A model generated the notes under the pieces. It saw only the letters and a program-made list of their open reading frames with translations. It was not told the DNA's origin and did no database searches. This document shows, piece after piece, positions 7,474-14,471 of a stretch of DNA of 17,556 bases; position 1 is the stretch's first letter; every line of letters begins with the position of its first letter. Position numbers and translations under genes: made by a program. Source of the DNA: UBA2266 sp964406945 (lineage in GTDB: Bacteria > Planctomycetota > Phycisphaerae > Sedimentisphaerales > Anaerobacaceae). Location: NCBI GenBank assembly GCA_964406945.1, contig CAYOTO010000059.1:1-17556 (forward strand), in the 5' to 3' direction.

Positions 7474-7519
7474 ACGGCTGAATTAACAGGCACTTGGTTG
7501 CTGATTCGAAAGGGGCTTT

Positions 7520-7942
7520 ATGGATTGGGTAAAGCAGGTTGTGCAGGTGGCCAATGAGGCGATCGTTCATGTGTGTCAGTTTCTGGCGATTGTTGTGATT
7601 TCGATCGGGATCATCAAGGCTTTGAAGATATATCTGGCCGACGTGCTGACGCCGGGTCGCTCGGCCGAGGCGGTTCAGGCAAGCCGCATGGAGGTAGGCC
7701 ATGCGTTTTCGCTGGCATTAAGTTTTCTCATCGGCGCGAGCATTCTCAAGACGACGCTGGCGCCGAACTGGTCGGATATCGGCCAGCTTGCGGCAATAAT
7801 CGCGATTCGGACGCTTCTCAATTATTTTCTGCTTCATGACATTTCGCTGCAGAACAGGTCGGCGGGCGAGCATAAGCCGATATTCGGCGGCATGTTCGGG
7901 CGTCGCAAAAAACCACCCTCGACCGAGACTGAGAAGGGTTGA
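7520..7942 (+). CDS. DUF1622 family membrane protein
   Basis: The product is 140 aa. The start has AAGGGG 5 nt before the ATG. Three hydrophobic helices lie at about residues 15-35, 62-80 and 88-108. The sequence follows the DUF1622 pattern: a basic loop with RMEVGHAFSLALSFLIGASIL, then KTTLAPNWSDIGQLAAI, then IRTLLNYFLLHDI. The length is normal for the family, whose members are small inner-membrane proteins of unknown function. The last 25 residues are polar and basic (FGRRKKPPSTETEKG) and probably cytoplasmic. The gene stands alone, with its own promoter upstream and a terminator hairpin overlapping its stop codon. Confidence 0.85.
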   Translation: MDWVKQVVQVANEAIVHVCQFLAIVVISIGIIKALKIYLADVLTPGRSAEAVQASRMEVGHAFSLALSFLIGASILKTTLAPNWSDIGQLAAIIAIRTLLNYFLLHDISLQNRSAGEHKPIFGGMFGRRKKPPSTETEKG

Positions 7943-7977
7943 ATCGGGTGGTTAATGGGCTGATTTTTGAGTTTTTT
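7911..7977 (+). terminator. Rho-independent terminator overlapping the end of the DUF1622 gene
   Basis: AACCACCCTCGACC (7911-7924) pairs with GGTTGA (7937-7942) and, past a 3-nt bulge, GGGTGGTT (7946-7953). The result is a stem of about 14 pairs, including one G-T, with a 12-nt loop. T-rich tracts follow at 7963-7967 and 7972-7978. The left arm lies in the last codons of the gene and the stop codon is in the right arm. The A-run before the left arm would also allow termination in reverse. Confidence 0.55.
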
Positions 7978-7980
7978 TGC

Positions 7981-8009
7981 TTGAAAAACAGGCTGTTATC
8001 AGTCATAAT
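7981..8009 (+). promoter_or_regulatory. Sigma70-type promoter upstream of the small ORF and the first secreted paralog
   Basis: TTGAAA (7981-7986) and CATAAT (8004-8009) are 17 nt apart, matching 4/6 or better and 5/6 of the sigma70 boxes. Transcription would start near 8016, about 62 nt before the small ORF at 8078 and about 200 nt before the secreted-protein gene at 8219. The long leader leaves room for control through the small ORF. Confidence 0.55.
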
Positions 8010-8077
8010 ACGAGGTTGTGCGACGGTCGCGCGGTAAGAAGCCGCGGACACGGGCCATTACGCACAGGAGGAGTCTT

Positions 8078-8179
8078 ATGCAGAGCATAGACCGTCACTT
8101 CAAATCAGAAGCCTCTCATTATGTCTACTTATCCCTGGTAAGAATGCGATATAAGGCCCGCTTTGCGTCCGGACTTTAA
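8078..8179 (+). CDS. 33-aa small ORF with strong ribosome binding site, possible leader peptide
   Basis: ATG at 8078 is preceded by AGGAGGAG with about 5 nt spacing, the strongest Shine-Dalgarno in this part of the window. The reading frame runs 33 codons to TAA at 8177-8179. The product begins MQSIDRHFKSEASHYVYLSL and ends RMRYKARFASGL; it is basic, with no signal peptide and no recognised family. It sits between a good promoter (7981-8009) and the secreted-protein gene, 39 nt before the start at 8219. It may be a leader peptide or small protein on the same transcript. Without homologues the coding call rests on the ribosome binding site and position alone. Confidence 0.42.
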   Translation: MQSIDRHFKSEASHYVYLSLVRMRYKARFASGL

Positions 8180-8218
8180 TGGTTCTACAGTGAAACAGTA
8201 TTTGGAAGGATGAAGAAG

Positions 8219-9772
8219 ATGGTGATTGCAAGAGGACATCTGGCGCCTTTGTGTGTTTTGTTGACCGCGATTCTGGTCTATCCTGTGCAGGGCGACTGGT
8301 TGGAGACTTTCGGCACGGATGGCGTCAATACCGACCGGACGTGGATGTACGGCGCCGCTCCGAGCGGGACATTTCAACAGTCCTTAAGCGACGCCGGCGG
8401 AGGCGACTACTATCTGAATCTCCTTGAGAACAAGGCCCGTGATCAGGGCGGTGCACAAATCTGTGCGGCTCTGTGTGTGGATGAGGTGTTCGCCGATGTC
8501 CGAGTCGGAGGAACAGTTAATATCAACGGTAATGACCGTCGCCACTACATGGGTCTGGCTGCGCGGGTGGACGCCACCGAGGTTCCGGGCATGGGCGTGG
8601 TGGTCAAGAGCGCTTACCTGCTGCTCTACCACTGGGAGGACGGGCCTACGAGGGTTAGAATAGAACTTATCAAAGTTGCCAACAATGCCGATATCAGGTC
8701 CTCGCAGCCGGAGTACGAGGTTCCTGGAATTGACCATGCCAGAAGCCACTATCTGGAGTTGGAGGTTCTCGGTTCCGGTCCGGTCTATATCAGAGGCAGC
8801 ATATATTCCTACAAGGGCGGGCCGCTGCTTGCGAGGACTCCGGTGCTGGTCGATACCGCCGGCGAGGATTCGTGGGAGGGGTCCGATTACGGAGTCTATC
8901 AGGGCGGCATCAGCGGTGTCTTCGTCCTGAACGACAGATTCGGACAGGACGGCTTTCACGCCACTTTCGACGACGTTTCCTCCGTTGGTGAAGGGCCCAG
9001 AGCCGTTGTTCCCAGTCCTGCAGACGGAGCCACGAATGTATCGCCCGATGCCGTGCTGAGCTGGGTCGAGGGCAACTTCGCGACGTCCCGCCGACTGTGG
9101 TTCGGCCAGGACTACGCTTCGCAGATGTACAGCCCCGCGGGCAAGACTTTCGATCCTGTATTGGAACTGGGCAAAACATACAAGTGGCGGGTGGATCAAC
9201 TCGGCGCGCTTGGCGGAGAAGTTGTCGGGCATACCTGGACGTTCAAGACCGCTGAGCGACTGGTTGTGGATGATATCGAGAGCTACAAGCAGAATTCGCC
9301 GAACAAGATATTCGAGACGTGGTTGGACGGCTGGGACGTGGGCAACAACGGTTCGATCGTCGGATACACTTCGTCCGATCCGTGTTACGTTGAGACGTCG
9401 ACGGTTTACGAGGGCAGATACTCAATGCCCTTTGCGTATAACACGGGGGGTGCGGTTAACTATGCCGAAGCTACGGCCGACACCTCTAAGCTCAAAGTCG
9501 GGCAGAATTGGACCAGCGGCGGAGCGGCCATGTTGACACTTTACTTCCACGGCGACAGGGACAATAACGATCTGCAGCGAATGTACGTGAGGCTGCGGGA
9601 TTCTTTCGGGACTGAAAAGACAGTCGCCAATCCTCACGCACACGCACCACACGCCAGCTCCTGGGAAAGGTGGGATATTCTGTTGAGCGAATTCAGCGAT
9701 GCGGGAGTCGATCTGAGCAGCGTCAGCTCCATGACACTGGGATTTGGTGACAGGAGCGGCACAACCACGTAG
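8219..9772 (+). CDS. Secreted carbohydrate-binding-like protein, copy 1 of a tandem pair, cut by an in-frame TAG
   Basis: The ATG at 8219 has GGAAGG at a workable 9-nt distance; for the in-frame ATG at 8210 the same motif abuts the codon. The product from 8219 is 517 aa with a Sec signal peptide of about 25 residues, mature start DWLETF. A beta-rich N-terminal module (about 26-255) includes GIDHARSHYLELEV and YKGGPLLARTP. A fibronectin III-like module (about 265-345) runs from SPADGATNVSP through TYKWRVDQ to HTWTFKT. A jelly-roll-like binding module (about 348-517) starts LVVDDIESY. The order and many blocks match the protein at 10065. Translation stops at TAG 9770-9772, yet the next 53 codons stay open and encode the rest of the jelly roll and the dockerin-like tail. 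No catalytic residues are recognised; glycan binding outside the cell is inferred. Confidence 0.75.
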   Translation: MVIARGHLAPLCVLLTAILVYPVQGDWLETFGTDGVNTDRTWMYGAAPSGTFQQSLSDAGGGDYYLNLLENKARDQGGAQICAALCVDEVFADVRVGGTVNINGNDRRHYMGLAARVDATEVPGMGVVVKSAYLLLYHWEDGPTRVRIELIKVANNADIRSSQPEYEVPGIDHARSHYLELEVLGSGPVYIRGSIYSYKGGPLLARTPVLVDTAGEDSWEGSDYGVYQGGISGVFVLNDRFGQDGFHATFDDVSSVGEGPRAVVPSPADGATNVSPDAVLSWVEGNFATSRRLWFGQDYASQMYSPAGKTFDPVLELGKTYKWRVDQLGALGGEVVGHTWTFKTAERLVVDDIESYKQNSPNKIFETWLDGWDVGNNGSIVGYTSSDPCYVETSTVYEGRYSMPFAYNTGGAVNYAEATADTSKLKVGQNWTSGGAAMLTLYFHGDRDNNDLQRMYVRLRDSFGTEKTVANPHAHAPHASSWERWDILLSEFSDAGVDLSSVSSMTLGFGDRSGTTT

Positions 9773-9934
9773 GACGGTTCCGGCAAAGTGTTCTTCGATG
9801 CAATAGCGCTGTACCCGCGAGGCTGTCCCAATGAGGGCGGTTTCGACCTGCGGGGCGACGTCAATGGCGACTGTGCGATTGACTTTGCCGACGTTGCGGC
9901 CCTTTCAAGCGGCTGGCTGAACAGCGGTCTGTAG
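9773..9934 (+). pseudogene. Stranded C-terminal tail of copy 1, with dockerin-like motif
   Basis: Directly after TAG 9770-9772, in the same frame, 53 codons run to a second TAG at 9932-9934. They read DGSGKVFFDAIALYP, then a short linker, then DLRGDVNGDCAIDFADVAAL and SSGWLNSGL. The corresponding end of the second paralog is DLKGDVNGDCVIDFADVAAL and CSGWLNSGL. The calcium-loop positions (D-x-N-x-D, D, D) are intact. There is no frameshift and no start codon with a ribosome binding site, so the tail is made only by read-through of the TAG. Otherwise it is the 3' part of a recently broken gene, or the TAG is a sequencing or assembly error. Confidence 0.7.
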
Positions 9935-10064
9935 GAGACTCCGTAGCTGCGAGTGGACAAAGCGTTCATATTATTTGCTATAAATCATGTTGTATAGACA
10001 TGTTTGCATGATTGGTGTATCCAATGATCGCGTTTGAGCAGGAGTTCAGGTAAGGAGAAAAGAG

Positions 10065-11783
10065 ATGACTGGGACCGGTAGAATTGCGCTGTTGTGTGCC
10101 GTGGCTGTAGTTTGTGTGTGTCCGGTGCGGGCCGATTGGTATGAGAGTTTCAACAACAACTCATTCGACATACCGACGTGGCAGTTTCCGTGCTATCCGG
10201 ACATAGCAAAGACTTTTCAGGGCACTATCAAAGACGGGCTCGAAGAAGACGACTATATGGAACTCCATGAGTCGAGCAGCGTCTCGGTGGGCGGTGCGGC
10301 CTTCGGGATGGCTCACCCGTCAAACGAGCAGTTTACGGATGTAAAGGTCGGGGTCGTTTTTAATGTCGACGGGGCCGGCGACAGCTATTGCGGTATCGGC
10401 GCGCGGGCCGGTTACATTGTCGACGACGGCTCATTGAGCGGTGCTCCGGGGATGATCGCGAACGCATACGTGCTGCTGATGCACTGGCAGGACGGGCCGG
10501 CAAGGGTGCGGATCGAGTTTCAGAAGGTGGTTCAAAATGCACACATCCACAGCGAATTCGACGAAGTCATGCTGCCGGGGCTGGACCATGCCCGCAGCCA
10601 CTATGTAGAGTTTGACATCATCGGCTCGGATCCGACGTACATCCAGGGCAGCGTATATGAGTACAAGGGCGGGCCTCTGCTGGCGCGGACGCCGCTTTAC
10701 ATCGACAGCAGCGGCAAAGAGTCGTGGGAGAAAGAAGGCGCGCGTTACGAGCCCTATACTTCGGGAATGAGTGCTGTGTTCGGGATGAACGAAGACCCGG
10801 AGCCTGCGGGGTTTCACTGCTCGTTCGATGAGATTTTTTCGACTTCGAACGGTCCTTCGGCGCTGAATCCGAGTCCGGCAGACGGCGCGACGGTATCGCC
10901 CGAAAGCGTCCTGCTGAGCTGGGTGGAAGGCTCTTATGCGACTTCGCGGGAGCTCTGGTTCGGGCCGGCCGGTGCGATGGAGAAGATATCGCCGAATCCG
11001 ACGGGTTCTTCGGCTGTGGTCGGACCGCTCGAGGCGGGTACGACTTACCAGTGGCGGGTGGACCAGATCGGGGCCGGCGGTACAGTTACCGGTCATACGT
11101 GGAGCTTCGATACGAGCCAGTGTCTGATGGTTGACGATTTCGAGTCGTATACGAGTAACGCCGAGATCGAGGGATACTGGCCTCATAACATACCGCCCAG
11201 CGGCGGCACGGCCTATCACTACGTATTTCTCGAAACCGGGGAGGTCTACCAGGGCGGCTCGGCGATGAAGTTTGACTATCAGAATCAGTACGATCCGTTC
11301 TATACCGAAGCGACGCGGACGTTTACGACGCCGCAGGACTGGACGGCCATGGACGCAAAGACGCTGTGTCTGCAGTTCAAGGGCGACGGCGACAACTATC
11401 AGCAGCCTTTCTACGTGAAGGTCGAGGACAGCATGGGCCGGGGTTACAAGGTGCTGCACCCGTTCGCCCACGCTCCGCAGGCGAGAGAATGGTACGAATG
11501 GACGATTGATTTGCAGCAGTTCGCCGCGGCGTCGGTGGATTTGACCTCGGTGAGAAAGCTTGTAATCGGCGTGGGCGACGGCACGCAATCGCAGCAGTCG
11601 ACGGCTGATAAGGACCACGACATGATCTACATCGACAGCATCAGATTGTGTCCCGAGAGGTGTTTCAATAAAAACGGGCTTGATCTGAAGGGCGATGTGA
11701 ACGGCGACTGCGTGATCGATTTTGCGGACGTAGCCGCACTGTGCAGCGGCTGGCTCAACAGCGGCCTGTCCGCAACGCCGTAG
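10065..11783 (+). CDS. Secreted carbohydrate-binding-like protein with C-terminal dockerin-like repeat, copy 2
   Basis: The product is 572 aa. AAGGAG lies 8 nt before the ATG. Residues 1-23 are a Sec signal peptide (VCPVRA, then DWYESF). The N-terminal beta-rich module (about 24-260) contains GLDHARSHYVEFDI and YKGGPLLARTP. A fibronectin III-like module (268-350) runs from SPADGATVSPE through TTYQWRVDQ to HTWSFDT. A jelly-roll-like module (354-528) opens LMVDDFESY and ends MIYIDSIRLC. The C-terminus (538-568) is a dockerin-like segment with one full calcium loop: D544, N546, D548, D552 and D555 in GDVNGDCVIDFADVAAL. Classical type I dockerins have two such repeats; planctomycete secreted proteins often end in a single one, whose partner is unknown. 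The protein is probably surface or extracellular and may bind glycans. It is a tandem paralog of the gene at 8219. Confidence 0.83.
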   Translation: MTGTGRIALLCAVAVVCVCPVRADWYESFNNNSFDIPTWQFPCYPDIAKTFQGTIKDGLEEDDYMELHESSSVSVGGAAFGMAHPSNEQFTDVKVGVVFNVDGAGDSYCGIGARAGYIVDDGSLSGAPGMIANAYVLLMHWQDGPARVRIEFQKVVQNAHIHSEFDEVMLPGLDHARSHYVEFDIIGSDPTYIQGSVYEYKGGPLLARTPLYIDSSGKESWEKEGARYEPYTSGMSAVFGMNEDPEPAGFHCSFDEIFSTSNGPSALNPSPADGATVSPESVLLSWVEGSYATSRELWFGPAGAMEKISPNPTGSSAVVGPLEAGTTYQWRVDQIGAGGTVTGHTWSFDTSQCLMVDDFESYTSNAEIEGYWPHNIPPSGGTAYHYVFLETGEVYQGGSAMKFDYQNQYDPFYTEATRTFTTPQDWTAMDAKTLCLQFKGDGDNYQQPFYVKVEDSMGRGYKVLHPFAHAPQAREWYEWTIDLQQFAAASVDLTSVRKLVIGVGDGTQSQQSTADKDHDMIYIDSIRLCPERCFNKNGLDLKGDVNGDCVIDFADVAALCSGWLNSGLSATP

Positions 11784-11826
11784 CCTGCGAGATTCGGACA
11801 ACCGGTTGATTGGATGGGTCGAAAAA

Positions 11827-11868
11827 ACTGCATTTTATCGACATATTGGAAGGATATGTCTTTGCAGT
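11827..11868 (+). promoter_or_regulatory. Two-part hairpin between convergent genes
   Basis: ACTGCA (11827-11832) pairs with TGCAGT (11863-11868), and inside it ACATAT (11841-11846) pairs with ATATGT (11854-11859) around a 7-nt loop. It lies 44 nt after the stop of the secreted protein gene and about 100 nt from the end of the convergent sulfatase gene. No T-tract follows on either side, so it is at most an imperfect terminator or 3'-end stabiliser. Confidence 0.3.
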
Positions 11869-11964
11869 GAACGCTTCTTGATTTGCGCCAGGCGGGGGGG
11901 CAGGGCGATACCGGGTGGTTCCAGGCAAGGTCGTTTTCGGGTTGCCGTTCTTGGCGGTCTTTGG

Positions 11965-13374
11965 TCATTTCTTGTCGTGTGTGTATTTGTTGTCGAGGTT
12001 CACGGGGTATTTCTGCCAGGGGACGGCGCCTGATTCTGTTATGTGGCCTTTGAGGTCGTTGGTGAGTTTTTTGTACATTGGGTGGTTTGTCGGCAGGGGG
12101 TTCTGCTCGAGGGGGTCTTCTTCGAGGTTGACGAGGATCATGGGTTCGAACGGGCTGTTCTGCAGGAGTTTATAGCTGCCGTATCGGGCGGCGTAATAGA
12201 TCCGGCCTGCGTATCGGCCGCCCTCGCGGCGCATCCAGAATACGGTGCGGTCCTCGGGCGGCTGGTTTTTGCCGAGCAGTGTGGGCAGGATGCTTCGGCC
12301 GTCGATGGGGTAGTCTATTTGCGCGCCCGCGGCTTCGCAGAAGGTAGGATACAGGTCCATAGTAAGCGCCAGGCGGTCGCTGCGGGAGCCGGGTTTGATT
12401 CGCCCGGGCCACACTGCGCAGGCGGCGACCTTGATTCCGCCCTCGAACATCTGCTGTTTGCCGCCGGTGAGCGGGCCGTTGTTTGCTCCGACGTTCGATT
12501 GGCCGCCGTTGTCGGAGGTGAAGACGATCAGTGTGTTGTCGGCGTCGCCGGATTCGTTCAGGGCCTCTATCACCTTGCCTATGCCGGCGTCCATGTGCTC
12601 GATAAGCGCGACAAGTCTGGCGCGTCTGTTGTCGATTCCTTCTTCGCGCTTCCTGACCTTTTCAAGCCAGTCTTTGGGCGGCTGAATCGGCGTGTGCGGG
12701 GCGTTGTAGGCCAAGTAGAGGAACCAGGGCTTGTCGGATTTGGCGGCCTTTGTGATGTAGTCGGCGGACCACTGCGTGAAAAGGTCGGTGGCGTGGCCTT
12801 CGGGGTCGATGGGTTTTTCGTTTTCGTACATGTAGTCGAAGCCGTGGCGTTTGTGGTTGTAGTAGTCGTCCATCATGTCGCCGAGGAAGCCCTTGAAGTG
12901 GTCGAAGCCGCGGCGGTTCGGATGCTCCTGTTCGGAAAGGCCCAGGTGCCATTTGCCGATGCATGCGGTCCGGTAGCCGCAGTCTTTGAGCACAGTCGGC
13001 AGGGTTATCGTTCGGGGGTCCATGTAGCCCCAACTGCTTGCGATGTGGGTTCGGATCACTCCGGGGACGCCGGCCATGTCGGGGTATCTGCCCGTAAGCA
13101 GGGCGGCCCGCGTGGGAGAGCAGACGGGGCAGTTCGCGTAGAAATTGTCGAAGCGCATGCCCGCCGAGACGAGCGAGTCTATGGCCGGCGTTTTGAGGTC
13201 GGAGGCGCCGTAGCTGGAGAGATCGCCGTAGCCGAGGTCGTCGACCAGGATCATGAGTATGTTGGGCTTTTTGTATTCTCGGGCGGTTAGTCGGGGAGCG
13301 CCGATAGTAAGTGATGCGGCCGCGAGGCCCGCGGCCTTCAAGAAACTGCGTCTGGTGGAAAACCTGCTGCTCAT
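11965..13374 (-). CDS. Tat-exported arylsulfatase-type sulfatase (Cys-type, formylglycine dependent)
   Basis: The product is 469 aa, a normal size for a family S1 sulfatase. AGGAG lies 7 nt before the ATG. The N-terminus STRRSFLKAAGLAAAS is a twin-arginine signal (R8, R9), so export of the folded enzyme is expected. NILMILVDDLGYGD (38-51) supplies two metal-binding aspartates (D45, D46). CSPTRAALLTGR (85-96) is the CxPxR active-site motif in which Cys85 would become formylglycine. GKWHLG (140-145), APHTP (225-229) and FTSDNGG (285-291) provide further conserved active-site residues. The enzyme would remove sulfate esters from a carbohydrate, probably a marine or host glycan; which one cannot be told. 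A maturase is needed but none lies in this window. It converges with the secreted protein gene at 10065. Confidence 0.92.
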   Translation of the reverse strand: MSSRFSTRRSFLKAAGLAAASLTIGAPRLTAREYKKPNILMILVDDLGYGDLSSYGASDLKTPAIDSLVSAGMRFDNFYANCPVCSPTRAALLTGRYPDMAGVPGVIRTHIASSWGYMDPRTITLPTVLKDCGYRTACIGKWHLGLSEQEHPNRRGFDHFKGFLGDMMDDYYNHKRHGFDYMYENEKPIDPEGHATDLFTQWSADYITKAAKSDKPWFLYLAYNAPHTPIQPPKDWLEKVRKREEGIDNRRARLVALIEHMDAGIGKVIEALNESGDADNTLIVFTSDNGGQSNVGANNGPLTGGKQQMFEGGIKVAACAVWPGRIKPGSRSDRLALTMDLYPTFCEAAGAQIDYPIDGRSILPTLLGKNQPPEDRTVFWMRREGGRYAGRIYYAARYGSYKLLQNSPFEPMILVNLEEDPLEQNPLPTNHPMYKKLTNDLKGHITESGAVPWQKYPVNLDNKYTHDKK

Positions 13375-13722
13375 ATTATTCTCCTGATGCGGTCATGTGT
13401 TAAAAGCCGTGCATAACTCTGTGCTCATTAAAGCAATTACTTATAAAAAAGCCGATGCTTGCCGGACAAAACATCTGCGATGATAACAGATGAGTGCTCC
13501 CTTGTCAGCACGGGATTTACCCCTATTTATGCCGAACAAGAATTGCTCTTTGGGTGTCAACTTCGTATTATAGTTTTTGCCGGGCGATGATTCGCGATTT
13601 GCACACCGGACGAGGCTGTTTCTCGACGAAAAAGGCTTTTTCGGGCGAGGACTCTGGCTTAGAATGTGGCCGTGTGTTGTATTTGCCTGAAGACCTAATC
13701 GAGCCGCGGCAAGGAGACGGCC
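13375..13722. other. Divergent control region between the sulfatase and the H-X-DG protein gene
   Basis: This 348-nt interval holds no supported gene. On the sulfatase side are its ribosome binding site and a promoter (13440-13469) with an inverted repeat CATCTG/CAGATG (13472-13492) directly upstream of the -35 box. On the other side is a weak promoter candidate, TTGCTC (13543-13548), 17 nt, TATTAT (13566-13571), leaving a leader of about 145 nt before the ATG at 13723. Confidence 0.45.
13440..13469 (-). promoter_or_regulatory. Promoter of the sulfatase gene
   Basis: On the minus strand TTGTCC (13469-13464) is followed after 18 nt by TATAAG (13445-13440), 4/6 and 5/6 matches to the sigma70 boxes. 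It lies about 65 nt before the ATG at 13374. The 6-bp inverted repeat CATCTG-N9-CAGATG just upstream (13472-13492) could be a regulator site. Confidence 0.45.
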
Positions 13723-14358
13723 ATGCGAAAGTTTGTTACGATTGTATTGCGGATACTGGTGTTCTTTATGAAGCCGTCGGGATTGTTCATGGCGGCCCTG
13801 GTGCCGGTCGTCGATGCGGTGGTGATCTGCCTGCTGCTGGGGTGGGCGATGCGGTGGGGCAATGCCTCGACGCCGGTGGTCGCGGTTTGCAGCACGCTAA
13901 TCATCGTTGTGATAGCCGCAAGCCTGTGGTGGCTGGTTTTTTCGCTGCGGCGGGTGCGTGCTCTGTCGTATCGCTGGCAATGCGAGGACAGACTGGCGAA
14001 AGTCGCGGGCAAGCTTCTTTTATATGCAAAGGAAACGGGAAAATTTCCGCCGGCCGATACGTGGCAGGACGAACTTATTTCCAAACACGGTGCTCTGGCT
14101 GAGTGGTTTGTGTGTCCGAAAGATCTACAGGGGCCTTCGAGCTTTGCGTTCAATGCGAATCTGGCGGGTAAGGGCGAGCCGCACCTGGACACGGTGATTC
14201 TCTTCGAATCGGCTCCGGGGACGAACAACGCCGGCGGACCGGAACTGCTCAACACTGAAAACCACCGGCCCAGGGGCGCCAACGTGGCCCTTGCCGACGG
14301 TCGCGTAAAATTCATCGAAGCCGAAAGAACCGACACGCTCCGCTGGGAGACGCAATAG
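13723..14358 (+). CDS. Two-TM protein with H-X9-DG-like C-terminal motif
   Basis: The product is 211 aa. AAGGAG lies 6 nt before the ATG. Two membrane helices span about residues 23-44 and 51-73, followed by a basic RRVRALSYRW. The soluble part resembles the C-terminal half of planctomycete prepilin-like proteins (DUF1559/H-X9-DG type): WFVCPKD, then FAFNANLAGKG, then TVILFES, then HRPRGANVALADGRVKFIE. His181 and Asp192-Gly193 are ten residues apart, one more than the usual nine. Unlike real prepilins it lacks the GFT(L/F)xE N-terminal processing site and has two helices instead of one, so it is probably a membrane-anchored relative and not a pilin subunit. The function is unknown. The next gene, on the same strand 113 nt downstream, has its own promoter. 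Confidence 0.7.
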   Translation: MRKFVTIVLRILVFFMKPSGLFMAALVPVVDAVVICLLLGWAMRWGNASTPVVAVCSTLIIVVIAASLWWLVFSLRRVRALSYRWQCEDRLAKVAGKLLLYAKETGKFPPADTWQDELISKHGALAEWFVCPKDLQGPSSFAFNANLAGKGEPHLDTVILFESAPGTNNAGGPELLNTENHRPRGANVALADGRVKFIEAERTDTLRWETQ

Positions 14359-14372
14359 ATCTGAGCATGTGC

Positions 14373-14400
14373 TTGCCAACCGGAGCCGAATGTGTACAAT
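14373..14400 (+). promoter_or_regulatory. Promoter of the gene pair 14472-16138
   Basis: TTGCCA (14373-14378) and TACAAT (14395-14400) are 16 nt apart, matching about 4-5 of 6 positions each. The predicted start near 14407 leaves a leader of about 65 nt before the ATG at 14472. Confidence 0.45.
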
Positions 14401-14471
14401 TGCAGCGGTCGTCGCATGCGAAATGTGCAAGATAGTGAATTTCGGCAGCAGAAAATGGCAGGTGAAGCGTA

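Noticed and set aside
8384..9232. 282-codon minus-strand open frame
   Set aside because: It is antisense to the first secreted paralog and has no ribosome binding site or domain.
9985..10040. Inverted repeats (ATCATG/CATGAT and ATTGG/CCAAT) upstream of the second secreted paralog, and a 16-codon ORF
   Set aside because: The arms are only 5-6 bp in an AT-rich leader and the ORF lacks a ribosome binding site, so chance is likely.
10431..11801. 456-codon minus-strand open frame
   Set aside because: It is antisense to the second secreted paralog, which has a signal peptide, recognisable modules and a strong ribosome binding site. The mirror frame is Arg/His-rich without domains.
12043..13290. 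415-codon plus-strand open frame
   Set aside because: It is antisense to the sulfatase, whose motifs are complete. Composition is extremely Val/Ala/Gly-rich, as expected from a mirror frame.
13494..14102. 202-codon plus-strand open frame upstream of and overlapping the H-X-DG protein
   Set aside because: The overlapping frame at 13723 has a strong ribosome binding site, membrane helices and family motifs; this one has none of these.
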